Shown here piece after piece: positions 21,371 to 32,426 of a DNA stretch of 64,000 nucleotides. Made by a program: the position numbers and the translations under genes. This DNA is from Blumeriella jaapii (Eukaryota > Ascomycota > Leotiomycetes > Helotiales > Drepanopezizaceae): assembly GCA_009599575.1 (NCBI GenBank), contig VWND01000016.1:186001-250000 (forward strand), given 5' to 3'. The notes beneath the pieces are model-generated. The model saw only the letters and a list, made by a program, of their open reading frames with translations, had not been told where the DNA came from and ran no database searches. The first letter of the stretch is position 1. Each line of letters begins with the position of its first letter.

Positions 21371-23700
21371 AAAAAAAAAAAAATTTAAAAAAAATTTAAA
21401 AAAAAACCAACCCCCCCCCCCCGCAAAAGCAGCTCGGTTCTCAAACGCGATCCCTCCTCTCAGACACCCACACATATATAAACATACCCTTGACCGAATC
21501 CACCACACAGGACGCAGGTGAAAATGATCCCAAAGTGAAGCTCGAGAGCATCAAGGCTCGTAGCCATCACCTCTCAACTGCGACTTCCACAGCCCACATG
21601 TTCGAGCACCAAAATCCAGCCAGCCGTCACCATCTTCACCTCGTCGACCCTTCCCCCTCCCCCCCCAAAAAAGGGTTTTTGAAAACATCACCCCCGAGGT
21701 GCGATGTCCGTAGAAGCCTCTCCTCCCTCTCCCCCTCCCCTTCCCCCCGTAAGAAAAAGGTATTCATAATCCCGAAGCCACTGGGTGCAAAAGCCTGACG
21801 ACACTCACAGCCGGGTAGGAACCAGTACATACACACATACACACATACACACATACAAACATACAAACATACAAACATACATACATACACATATACACAC
21901 ATACATATAAACAAATAAACACACCGTACAGTACAGTGCAGTAACAAGCACCAAAACCCCAACCAACCACCAAACCCCACCATCCCCACACCATCCCATC
22001 CCACCCCATCCATCAGCAAGCCCCCCAAAAAAAGCCACCCCCGAAAAACACCGCCCCGCAAACCGCAGCATGCGTTTCTCAACCCACACCCACCCCCACT
22101 CACCTCACTCACCCACTCACCCACTCACCCACTCACCCACTCACCCACTCACCCACCCACCCACTCACCCACTCACCCACCCACCCACCCACGCAAGCAA
22201 GCAAGCAAGCAAGCAAGCAACCAACCAACCAACCGACCGATCGAAAAAAGGACCACCGACCGAGACAGCGAGCAGCGAGTGAATAAATGAGTGAGTGAGT
22301 GAGTGAGTGAGTGAGTGAGTGAGTGAGTGAGTGAGTGAGTGAGTGAGTGAGTGAGTGAGTGAGTGAGTGAGTGAGTGAGTGAATGAGTGAGTGAATGATG
22401 AGTGAGTGAGTGAGTGAGTGAGTGAGTGAGTGAGTGAGTGAGTGAGTGAGTGAGTGAGTGGGTGAGTGAGTGAGTGAGCGAAGAAGTGCCATGCGGGCAC
22501 GAGACAGATCACTCACTGGGCACGAACGATGTGATGTGATGTGATGTGATATGATGTGTGAGGTCGGTACGTCGGGGCGGAGAGGAGAGGCGGAGAGGCG
22601 GAGAGGCGGAGAGGCGGAGAGGCGATCAAATCGATCGAGTTGTGGGGTGAGTGGGTGAGTAGTAGTGGTGCTGTACAGGAGAGGAGAGGACAGGACCTGC
22701 CCAATGTTGTGTTTTGTAAACAATGCCAAGCGAGGGAGCGGGTCGGTTGTACGGTATGTACAGTGCAGACAGTACAAACAATCCAAACAATACAAACAAT
22801 ACAAACAGTCCAAACAATAATAAAACAGTCCAAACAGTCCAAACAGTACAAACAGTCCAAACAGTCCAAACAGTCCAAACAGTCCAAACAGTCCAAACAG
22901 TCCAAACAGTCCAAACAGTACAAACAGTACAAACAACAACAATACAAACAGTCCAAACAGTCCAAACAGTCCAAACAGTACAAACAGTACAAACAGTACA
23001 AACACTACACTACACTACACTACACTACACTACACTACACTACACTACACTACACTACACACTACACTACACTACACTACACTACAATACACTACATTAC
23101 AATACACTACACTACAATCCAAACAGTACAACACAATACAATCCACTACAACATACTACAGCTACACTACACTACAATACAAACACTACAAAACACTACA
23201 AACTACAAAACACTACACTACAGCTACACCACATCTACAGTAGAACCAAGCAAAGAGAGCCAGCCAGCCAGCCAACCGCCTCCTGTACGTACCTCCTGTA
23301 CATACCTCCTGTACATACCTCCTGTACATACCTCCTGTACATACCTCCTGTACATACATACCTCCTGTACATACCTACCTACCGTAATGTACGGTACGGT
23401 ACGGTAACGGTCTCCGAGCCGTCCAGCCAGACAGACATCGAGACTCGAAGCCAAACCACCAAACTGTAACCGAGCATGGTTGGGAAAGAGAAATCGAGGT
23501 TCGGATATCGAAACCACCTACAGTAGGTAGGTAGGTAGGTAGGTAGGTAGGTAGGTAGGTAGGCAGGCAGGCAGGCAGGCAGGCAGGTAGGTAAATAGAT
23601 AAATACCTATGTACACATGTACCTATGTACAGAATCCAGATCGCATAGCATCGCCCGACCCGCTCGCTCGCTAGGCTACCTAGGTACCTATGCTGTGATA
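21371..23700. repeat. Dense micro- and minisatellite block
   Basis: Successive arrays: poly-A/poly-C at 21371-21423; ACATAC-type at about 21827-21910; CACTCACC at about 22083-22193; AAGC at 22194-22220; GAGT at about 22284-22481 with few interruptions; GGCGGAGA at about 22589-22622; a 9-bp CAAACAGTC array at about 22772-22999; ACTAC at about 23000-23112; a 13-bp CATACCTCCTGTA array at about 23287-23377; TAGG/CAGG tetranucleotides at about 23522-23593. Long open frames exist here on both strands only because the units lack stops. No gene is supported. The block separates the AT-rich island from the GC-rich antiporter gene. Confidence 0.85.
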
Positions 23701-23861
23701 TCTATCTGCTTGCATGCTGCCATTACCGCTACTTAACCAAGTCTGTCATCACACATCAGATGCTCTCAGGTATCTATTTCACATTACTTCTTCACAGCGG
23801 CACTCCCGCCCACCAGCTCGCTTCAGCTCCCCCCCCCATCTATCCGCAAATGCGCCTCACC

Positions 23862-26800
23862 TCAATCGCCCTTCTTCTTCTCACCCCTCACCGGGCTCTG
23901 CGCAAACCGAATGCCCTTGCTCCTGGCAGCGGCAGCGGCGGCAGGCGGTGGCGGCACCCGCGGCGTGTCGTCGTCCTCGCTATCCTCATCCTGGCTCACG
24001 CCAAGCGCGGCCTCTCGCCGCCGCCTCTCGGCCGCCGTCTCGCCTTCCCGATTCCCTCGAGACGGATCCTCCTCCTCCTCCGACTCGTCCTCCAATTCCC
24101 GCGAGCGTCCCCTTTGGGCAGGCGTCTGGTCCACGCCCTTCAGCGCCTGCTCCCTCCTCCTGCGCTCCGCTTCGCTCTCACCGGTATTAATTGACGAATT
24201 AGCATTAGTTGCGCGTCGAACCGCTTCGGGTTTCTCGCCGCTCCGTGGCGCGGCCAGGGATTGAGACCGCTGCGTGGTAGGACGGCGCTCGTCCTCTTCC
24301 CCACTACCGCTCTCACGCATCTCGTCCGCTTCGTCGACCGCGGCGCCGCGTCTCCGAGCCATTTCGGCACCGGCGGATTTCGCAGCCGATCGACCAGAAG
24401 CCATCTGCGCATCCTGAGTGCCCAAAAGACGGCTACTGCCCGGAATGGCAGTGTTGGCGTCCTTGTGCGCAAGAGCCTTCATGGCGGCGGGGGCGTCGCT
24501 ACCGTCTACGACCGCAGCTCGGGCTTTCGGGTCCATGCCCTGGATCTCCTTCAAGAAGTCCTCCTTGGTCAAGCGGCGGCCAGCACCGCCGATGGTGAAG
24601 CGAACGCGGCGATCGTCATCGTCTTGGCCATTGTCATCCACTCGCTTGCCTTTCACGTCGCCGTCGTCTCCCGTATTGGGTCCTTTGAATCCCCAATTCC
24701 GAAACGAGAGAGCATGCCCGGGGCGTCAGGGTGAGATGGAGATCCTTCGGGGTGGGAGGATTCCCCTTTCTTCTCCACTTGCCTGCCGGCCATGCCGGTC
24801 CAGGTACCCATGCGCTTGAGCTCCTTCCTGACCGTTCCACCTTCCCCGGACTTGGGTTTGTTGGAAGGGATCTCATAGGTTTTGACAACTTCTCCGTCTT
24901 CATCCTCGACGATGATCTATTTTTCGCATTAGTGTTTGAGAAAAAACCACATCGCGAGCATGACTGCGCTCAGAATTCCAATTCTCTACAAAGCAAAAGA
25001 TTACGAATAGAATTGGTATCATCAGAAGATCAAAACACCGCCCCCCCAAAAAAACGTCTAAATGTTTCCAAGCTCGAAACTCAACTGTGCGTAGATGTGC
25101 TTACCGTATTCCCGAACTGATATGCCAAGGCTGGGCCACTCTTCTTCGGCGGCGCCTTGGTACCTTTCTGCGCGGCCTCTTCGTCTACGGGTTCATCTTT
25201 GTTTCTCCACCCTCCCAACTTCTTCTTCAAACCCTTTAATCCCGAACTCGAGTGCTCGGGGTTGTCTATTACCTGATCGCTCGCCTTCTGTGCAGCTGTT
25301 TCCTTCTCCCCTGTCTCATTAGAAGTGATTCCGGTGTTAACAATCTCGCCATCTTCATCCTCGACAATCACGTCGTTGCCTTCGATGAACACCTCGCGTC
25401 TCTCGGGGTGGCGCTCGGCCTTCGACTTGTGCTGCTCGGGCTCCTCCTCTTTCGAGCGTCTGGGTGGGGTGTGGCCCTTCTCCGACACATGCAGCCCCTC
25501 GCCAAGATCGCGTTCATCCTCCGCAGGATCGCGCGGCACTCCGCCAGGATCGCGCTCGTCCTTCTCGTTCCCAGCGTTCTTCTCGCTGGACTGCGAGTCG
25601 TCGCCGGGGGTCAAGGTATCGTTGTCGCTCTTGTGCTCGCTGTGACTTCGCCGCCGCGCCGGGTAGATGGCGGATTGGCTGATGGGTCCTCCGGGGCCAC
25701 GGCCGTCATCCCACTTCTTCTTGCGGCGGCGGTTGTTGATCGACGATGCGCGGCTTGACGTGCCCGGATTGTCTTCTTCTCGCTGACGACGCAAGAACTC
25801 CTTCGGCATGCCGATGGGGGGGAGAAGTCCAGGTGGTAGATCCCTCATCCGCTCCTCGTCCGCGTCGTTCTCCGACACCACGGATCTGGCCTGCGACTTG
25901 GAGGTCGTCGCGATGCGCGGGAGGCGGTTCAGCCAGCCCGGACCTTCTCCGTCCGTAGTGTAGGTCATGGTGAGGTTGATGGTGTTGATGTGCTTGCCGA
26001 GCGTGAACACGGCAATCGAGGAGCCGTGCACGATGATCGAGGAGATGACGAGGAAGGTCGTGATGGGCCAGATGAGCGCGACGACCATGTAGTTCTCCGC
26101 CGCGGGATCCGTGTAGCTGGCCAACGGGGTCGTCGACTCCGTTTCCAGCTCGGCCCGTGCGAGGATGGCAATGAAGATGGCCCCCACCCCAATGGGACCG
26201 AAATGGCCCGCGAAGAGGGCTTCCCGCCACGTTTTGATGTCTGGGATCACGGGTTTGAGCGCTAACATGATGGGAATTCGGCGGAAGAAAATGACGAAGA
26301 GGGCAATGACGACCAATCGCCACGGCGTGAGACCGATGGCGGGTTGTTGTACTGCTCCCACGGGATGATGGTGCCCAGGTAGACGAAGTAGGTCAGGTTG
26401 AGGAGCAGATCGATGACGTTGGAGACGTGCGACTCTTCCGTCTTTTGCGTGAACCAACCGTCGTTCGAGAAGCCGACGCCCGCGGCAAAGCCGACGAGCA
26501 GATCATCCATGCCCAGCAGGCTCCCCGAGCCGGCGCAGAACAAGGCCAGGACAAAGTAGAAGACGAGAAAGCTTTCTCTGTCGACCAGCTCGTGCTTCTC
26601 GGCATACTTGATCCCGTGTCGGCCGATGTAGCCGACGATGAAGCCGTACACGGCGCCAAAGACACACTCGTACAAGATGCCAATGACAAACCAATTGAAG
26701 GTGACCTTGCCGACGTCGGGCCGGTACTGGATGAGGTAGAGGGCCAGATAGATGAAGGGAAAGGCCATGCCGTCGTTGCAGCCCGACTCGGCCGACAGGA

Positions 26801-27302
26801 CATCTCTCAGATGCTTCGGCACCCTCTTGGCGAACTTGCCCTTCCCGACCACGGAGCTGGCCAAGACGGGATCGGTGGCCGTCACGCACGCGGCGCACAC
26901 CAGGGCCTCGAGCCACGTGAGTGGGAGCACCAGCCACCAGATGAAGAGACTGGTGATGAGCCAGCCGAAGGTCATGACGGGGATGAGCAAGAAGACGACA
27001 CTGCGCCAATGCTTCTCCATGTAGTACTTGGGCAACTCGACGCCGACGGCGAAACATTGCACGACGAGGACGATGCGCGAGAACTCGAGGGTGATGTGAT
27101 CGGTGTTGCCCCATGTGCCCGGGTCGATCAGGTTGGCGGCGTGCGGGCCAAAGATGATGCCGCAGATGGTGGCGACGGTGGCCTCGCCAATGTACAGCCG
27201 CTCCTTGATGAAGGACGAGCAGAGCATGAACAGGGACGTGAAGCCGCCGAGGATCAGGTAGACCAGATGCGGCTTGTTGATGGAGAGGTGTTCCCACGCC
27301 AT
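23862..27302 (-). CDS. NHA1: Plasma-membrane Na+/H+ antiporter (Nha1/Sod2 family), two frame breaks
   Basis: Starts at ATG 27302-27300 and ends at TGA 23864-23862, with one 188-bp intron at 25104-24917. It exports Na+ (and K+) in exchange for H+. The N-terminal ~430 residues form the multi-helix transporter; the motifs TATDPVLASSVVGKGKFAKR and ESGCNDGMAFPF carry the acidic residues that bind the cation. The rest is a long polar cytoplasmic tail, with a conserved block VRFTIGGAGRR near the end. Two single-base breaks interrupt it: near 26340 (NNP then AIGLTPWR, one G/C missing) and at 24691-24694 (RFGIG then GFKGPNTGDD, CCCC where CCCCC is needed). Adding one base at each gives exactly 1084 residues in one frame. 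Conservation on both sides of each break argues for sequence errors rather than a dead gene. Confidence 0.88.
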
Positions 27303-28776
27303 GGCGAGGGGTGTTGAGCAGTCGCGGTGGTAGCTAGCAGCACGGGCCGAAGTCGTCTCCGGGGAGAATCTGGCGCGAGTGCTCGCTGGCAGCTCGGGGC
27401 CGCAGGTCTATTTGTTGGTGGTTGGTGGATGGTGGTTGATGGTTGGTGGTCGCGCGGGCGTGCTCGCGAGATCGCCGGAGGGGTCCTCGGGGCCGCCGTG
27501 CGAAAGTTCATTCACCGCGCCGTGCTTGCCGCCCAATGGGGCCCCGTACGTCGTGTGCGCTCACAGTGACGGAATGGCAGTATTGAAGATGGAGCCTCCA
27601 GAATGCGTCGTACCCTGTCGCCACCTCAGATCCAAGAAGGCTGCTGCGTGCGTATTCCTGGGTGTCTTGGCCCTCGCGAAGGTTGTGTCGGCCGCCACGC
27701 GTGGTGCCTGGCCGATGCACGAAGGAGGAGGGCTCGCGAGGAAGGGGCGCGGGGGAAGGGATTGTGGTGGAGGTGGTGGTAGTGGTGGTAGTGGTGGTGG
27801 TCTGACAGGTAGGTGATGGTATAGTCATGTCGTGTCGTATGGTGTCGTGTAGAGAAGTGAGAAGTGCGAGGTGCGAAGTGCAAAGTGCGAAGTGAGAAGT
27901 GCGAAAGAAGTGAAGCATGTACGGTGTGTGGGGTGTCGCGTCGTGGGAGACGAAGAAAAAAGGAAGCGAGGAGCTAGCGCACTAGCGCACTCGCGCCCTC
28001 CAGCTCGAGGCGCCTCGAGAGCGAGAAGCTTTTGCTCGGCCGCCTTGACGGGTCTTCTAGCGCACAGCGGGGCGCGCGTGTGCAGGATGGGCCCATGACG
28101 GGCCCATGACGATGCCCGTTGCCGGTGCGTGCGGCGGACTTCCAAGCAGATAAGAAACAGACTTTGGGCACACTTCCACATACGATGAGGTGGAGATGGG
28201 CGGGATACCATGTCTGCACGAGAGATCCCTGCCCGCGATATGCGAAGCGAGCCTTTGCGGGCACAGGCCAGGACGGTGTGTTGACCGTCCGACAGCATAT
28301 CCTACACCACTGTATATCCTACGGTATATTACAAGCAATCTAGGCAACGTCGATATCCTACCGTATATCCCAATGTGTGTAACCATGTGCTGAATATTGC
28401 CCTCGGTCGGCAAGGAGTGGTCTCTGATCCCCCGATCCTGCAGGCCCCTACATAGGAGTACTTCGTATGGCATGTGTTGTACGTACTATACGGTACATCT
28501 GTATTTGATACATTCGATACCCTTGAGATACTTGATATACTTGATATACTTGATTTACATCACAGGATGTCTATACGGGACAGGACGGGATGTCTACTGT
28601 TCCTATGGTACAGTAAAGATAGCATGGTACCGCAGAGATAGTATGGTACCGTACAGTCTACGACGTCTACCCCTTGGCCCCCTCCTCCTCCTCCTCCCCA
28701 TTCCCGCGCCTTCGCCCGTGATCCTGCCCTACCCAACTATTCCCGCGTCCACCACGTCGCCCAAAATAGACCGCCC
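27303..28776. promoter_or_regulatory. Upstream region of the antiporter gene
   Basis: This stretch holds the antiporter promoter. It includes GGTGGTAGT-type repeats at about 27765-27805 and GTAC-rich repeats after 28440. A run of TACTTGATA units lies at about 28525-28555. No gene is supported. Confidence 0.45.
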
Positions 28777-29370
28777 ATGTCGTCGTCGTCACCCTCGTCC
28801 TCGTCGTCACCCTCGTCCTCGTCGTCACCCTCGTCCTCGTCGTCGGCCGTTGCCCCAAGCAACGACAGATCAGCTGTGCCAGATCCCGCGTCCGAGAGCC
28901 TGCAATTCGGCGACGCGCGTGAGCCGTTGTCTGGCAGGGCAGATCAAGCAAGACGAGCGGTGCGCCGCGCTCTCGGGGCACAGCAGGCCATCGGCCTGGA
29001 GGCATCTGTACGGTCGGGACAGACCGTACGGTCCAGCACGCGGCTACACCGTGCTGCAGCCTTGCTCGAGGCCCGGGACCTGTGCATACAGATGATAGGT
29101 ACATACAATACAATACAACACAGGACCTCGTCGACATCCCGCGGTGACTCGAGGCCTTCCCCCCAATCTCCATCCATCAGGTGGAGGAAATCATGCGATC
29201 CGCTCACGCCGCTCCCCACGACCAGCCTGAGCCGCCGAGGTTTGCCTCGCGGGAGCCTTCGTCACGAGAGAGAGAGATGGGTTCGCTCGCCCCTCTGGCA
29301 TCAATGCCGCCAACATGGCACAGAGGAACGTGTTCTCCATGTGTCGCCCGACCCTGCCGCGCTCACATGA
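28777..29370 (+). CDS. Hypothetical Ser-rich protein (low confidence)
   Basis: An open frame of 197 residues from ATG at 28777. It starts with four rounds of an 18-bp TCGTCGTCACCCTCGTCC-type repeat giving a poly-Ser/Pro tract, then a basic Ala/Arg-rich region (RRAVRRALGAQQAIG, LHRAAALLEARDLCIQM). No domain is recognised. The frame runs through sequence that also looks intron-like (29099-29180, with a CATCAG end), so the 3' half may be wrong. It could equally be non-coding GC-rich DNA. Confidence 0.22.
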   Translation: MSSSSPSSSSSPSSSSSPSSSSSAVAPSNDRSAVPDPASESLQFGDAREPLSGRADQARRAVRRALGAQQAIGLEASVRSGQTVRSSTRLHRAAALLEARDLCIQMIGTYNTIQHRTSSTSRGDSRPSPQSPSIRWRKSCDPLTPLPTTSLSRRGLPRGSLRHERERWVRSPLWHQCRQHGTEERVLHVSPDPAALT

Positions 29371-31695
29371 GGCATCTCCCGAGTAACGCCGCCAACTGCA
29401 GGCGGCCATGCGCCGTGGTTGGGTTCCGCCGCGACTCTCGATGGAAGAGCCGCGCGCGGTCCGCGGCTGGACCGCCTTAGTCTTTTTCACTGCCGTCGCT
29501 CCGGCACAGCACACAGCACAGGGACGGTGTATCACGTGATAGCCGTAGCTGTGCTATACATGCGGTGCTGTGCTGTACATGCGGTACTGTGCTGTACGTC
29601 TTCGGTACTGTACATAAGGTACAGTACACAACATAATCCAGTACACAACATACAATACTGGACTACAACGCTTTGGTTTACTCTCGAAAGCAACCAGATA
29701 ACTATTACCCAATGAGGTAAGTACGCCCGCTACCTTGCCAGCTGCCAAGGGAGGGGGCTGGGAGCAGATACTTTCCGTACACACCCTGCTGCCCGCATAC
29801 TTACTGTACTGTTTGTATCTGTACAGTACAGATACAGTCTTGTATACACGGTACAGCTCCTTCTCGGCACACTCCTCGAAGTACCTCTACAGCATTTACC
29901 GTACCGTACTGTAGCTTCGCACATTTCCAGACCGAAAACAGACCAGCGGACTAGAAGAAGGTTGCGAGCCACCTTCGTCTTGGCTGTTGTGTAGTATGTA
30001 CTATACAGGACAGGACAGTACTGTACTGTACCGTATTGTATTGTATTGTTCGTATATCGTATGAACTAACTGTATTGTACTTGATCACCTGCTTTTCCTC
30101 TCCTCTCCTCTCCTTCCAGATCCTAACACCCAAGTACAAGATTACACAGACAGACAGGCAGACAGGCAGGCAGGCAGACAGAATAACTTTTGGTTTTTTG
30201 GGTGGCTGGGTGGCTGGATGGCTGGGGGGGAGCAACCCCGTGACTGAGCGTATACTACATACAAATGTACAGAGCATAGGTACACATTCTGTAGGTAGAT
30301 ACCGCACCACACCGCACTGCACTGCACTCACTGTATATACAGTACAGTACAATACAGTACTATATATATCTACTCCTCAACAGTGCCCACCAACAAGCGC
30401 CCTTGAAACCCCGGATGCGGTTTACATTCTGATCTCGTGTCCATCTTTCCCATCTTTCCCATCTTTCCCATCTTTCCCATCTTTCCCTTCCCGACAGTTC
30501 CGCGCTCCACTATCCTCAACACCTCTAGAGAGCGACATCCAAACAGCGCACGCTCCCCTCCTCCCCCACCTTCTTCGAAGTCACAAGACAGACAGGCAGA
30601 CAGACAGACAGACAGATGTCTACGCGAGCGACATTTGGCGCGACCCGGGTAAGGCGGGGAGGAGGAGGGTGAGGGGGAGGGGGAGGAGGAGGAGGGTGAG
30701 GGGGAGGGGGGGGGGGGGGGGGGGTGATGGAAATCTATAGTATGTATGTATGTATAGGTAAGTAAGTAAGGTACTTTGTAAGGTCAGCCAGCCTCTATTA
30801 TTTGGTTAGTGCCTACATACAGTACCGTACCGTACTGTACAACGCCTCTTCGGAAGCTCAAGGTCAAGCTCATGAACATGCACCCGCCGCCACCGCGCTC
30901 CTCCCCCCTCAAAAAGAAGAAAGAAAGAAAGAAGGAAGGAAAGAAAGAAGTGCACGGGATGTACAGATATGCGTGGCGGTGTCGTGTACTCTGTACTCTG
31001 TGCTGTAAGTGTGTACTGTATGTACTGTATGTACTGTACGTACCTACCTACCTACCTACCTACCTACCTACCTACCTACCTACCTACCTATCTACCTACT
31101 ACATACATACATATATACGGCACTACAATACCTACAGTACATTACCTGTATAGCGTTCGCGTCTATCTAAACCGCTGGGTTATTGTGTCGTCACCGAGCG
31201 GGCGAGTATTGATGGATAAAATAATGGGGAGGGAAGGGGAGGGAAGGAGCGCGTGGTGGACATAACTAAGCGAGCCCCAGCTCTTTCTCTCGGCGGCGGG
31301 AGGTAGGTAGGTAGCGTAGAGCTCGGTAAATGCGGAGTGGTAGTGGGAGAGGGAGAGAGAGAGAGAGCCATGAGATGAGGGATCAAGGAGCAGATGGGGG
31401 AAAAACGCGATAGGGACCTTATTATGGAGGGCGCAAGCACGTCCGACACGGAGAGCGGAGCGGCTCGATGATGGTGTGGCGCGAGATGGGGAGTGCGAAC
31501 GAAGAAGCAGGGCACATACACGGCACATCGACTGTTAGCGGTGAAGCAGCGGTGCGCTGATGTCCATTCCAAAGCTTTCATTTTCTCGGTTTCGGACCAG
31601 CATTAGCAACTATATTATAGACAGGTCCAATCCAGCTCGATGTTCTCCTGCGCAACGTCCAACAGCCCCCCATATGGTGCGAGAGTCCAGATCCC
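29371..31695. repeat. GTAC/ACAGT-rich non-coding region with short arrays
   Basis: 2.3 kb dominated by ACAGTAC/GTACTGT units, with CAGACAGACAGG arrays at about 30146-30182 and 30590-30616, a CATCTTTCC array at about 30440-30485, a G-run at 30709-30724, and a CTAC tetranucleotide array at about 31040-31095. No gene is supported. Confidence 0.6.
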
Positions 31696-32426
31696 TCACA
31701 GCGCAAAAAACGCCAGGAAGAGTGCCAAGAGACCTCCAGCAGACACCACAGTTGGGCCGCTGGCAGCGTTGGAGGTCCCCGATGGTTCTGCCTCGCCAGT
31801 TCCGGAAGCACTAGGACGGGAAGTGGGGCTTCCAGTTGCAGATGAGCTGCGGTTGCCTGTGTACCGACATTAGCCTAGACTCGGTATTCATGGGGTCGTG
31901 GTACGCACGAGATGGTCCTGAAGGCGTGGTACCAGCGCTCCGGCTGCTCGAGGTGGTGCTGACCGACGTAGGGAGGGCAGGGGTAGGGGTAACGGCGCCG
32001 GTCGGGTAGTTGGACTTGATGCAGGCTTGCTGGCACTCGCCCCATGCGAGATTGCTGGCGGCCGAGCCGTCAGAGAGCGGACATCTGGTGATGCACTCGT
32101 AGGTCTGGTTGACCTGTGCCGAGTTGGGGTAGGCGCCTCCGACACATGCCGCTCTGCAGTCGACCTGTGGAGGTTAGCTGTGGTGAGCAGGACCGAGGCA
32201 GACTGCGGTTTGTATAGCAGCAACACCTGGAGGAGGCGTGTCCAAGAGAAGGCGAGCTTACATTTTCGACTGCACAGTTGGATAGGCAGGTAGCCTCTGG
32301 CGACATGGAGTAGCTGGTGGTTGTGGGCGCAGACGGGGCCGTGGCATTTGCTTCTTGACGACCGAGGATGTTGGCTGATGCGCAAGCAATGCTCGCCAGA
32401 GCAAGCAAGTAGGTAGAGGCCTTCAT
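31696..32426 (-). CDS. GPI-anchored secreted protein with four CX3C motifs
   Basis: Spliced as 32426-32262, 32164-31909 and 31856-31696; introns are 97 bp (GTAAGC..CACAG) and 52 bp (GTGCGT..CACAG). The product is 193 residues. A signal peptide (MKASTYLLALASIACASA) is followed by a short NATAPS linker, then a compact domain with eight cysteines arranged as four C-x3-C pairs: CLSNC, CRAAC, CITRC, CQQAC. A Thr/Ser-rich stalk follows (TPTPALPTSVSTTSSSRS) and a C-terminal hydrophobic tail (VVSAGGLLALFLAFFAL) after SNAASGP, a fitting omega-site region for GPI attachment. Spaced C-x3-C pairs suggest two helical hairpins tied by disulphides. Likely location is plasma membrane or cell wall; the function is unknown. 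Confidence 0.85.

Larger units (their letters stand above)
8500..21400. other. AT-rich accessory island with pseudogenes and dispersed repeats
   Basis: From about 8.5 to 21.4 kb the base composition drops to clearly AT-rich. Only one intact gene is present (14135-15463). The rest holds two gene remnants (12670-13585 and 17876-18407), four related repeat copies, and many short frames with TAA/TAG stops. The contrast with the intact housekeeping genes on both sides suggests a repeat-rich compartment shaped by repeat-induced point mutation. That is an inference from stops and composition, not a computed index. Confidence 0.6.

Noticed and set aside
21490..21798. 102-codon frame at the edge of the satellite block (Pro/Lys-rich)
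   Set aside because: It has no ATG at its 5' end, no splice context and low-complexity content.
22133..23005. Minus-strand frame of 290 codons with LTHS and LFGLFGLF repeats
   Set aside because: It exists only because the tandem units are free of stops; no start context or family features.
22640..23469. Plus-strand frames with VQTVQT, KQSKQS and TLHYTTLHY repeats
   Set aside because: Products of the 9-bp and 5-bp arrays; open in several frames at once.
26427..27317. Plus-strand frame of about 290 codons over the antiporter
   Set aside because: It mirrors the transmembrane coding region; the minus strand carries the conserved ESGCNDG and TDPVLA motifs.
29181..29480. Possible continuation of the hypothetical Ser-rich gene after an intron
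   Set aside because: The candidate splice (29099-29180) leads quickly to a stop in the matching phase; other phases need an unsupported frameshift.
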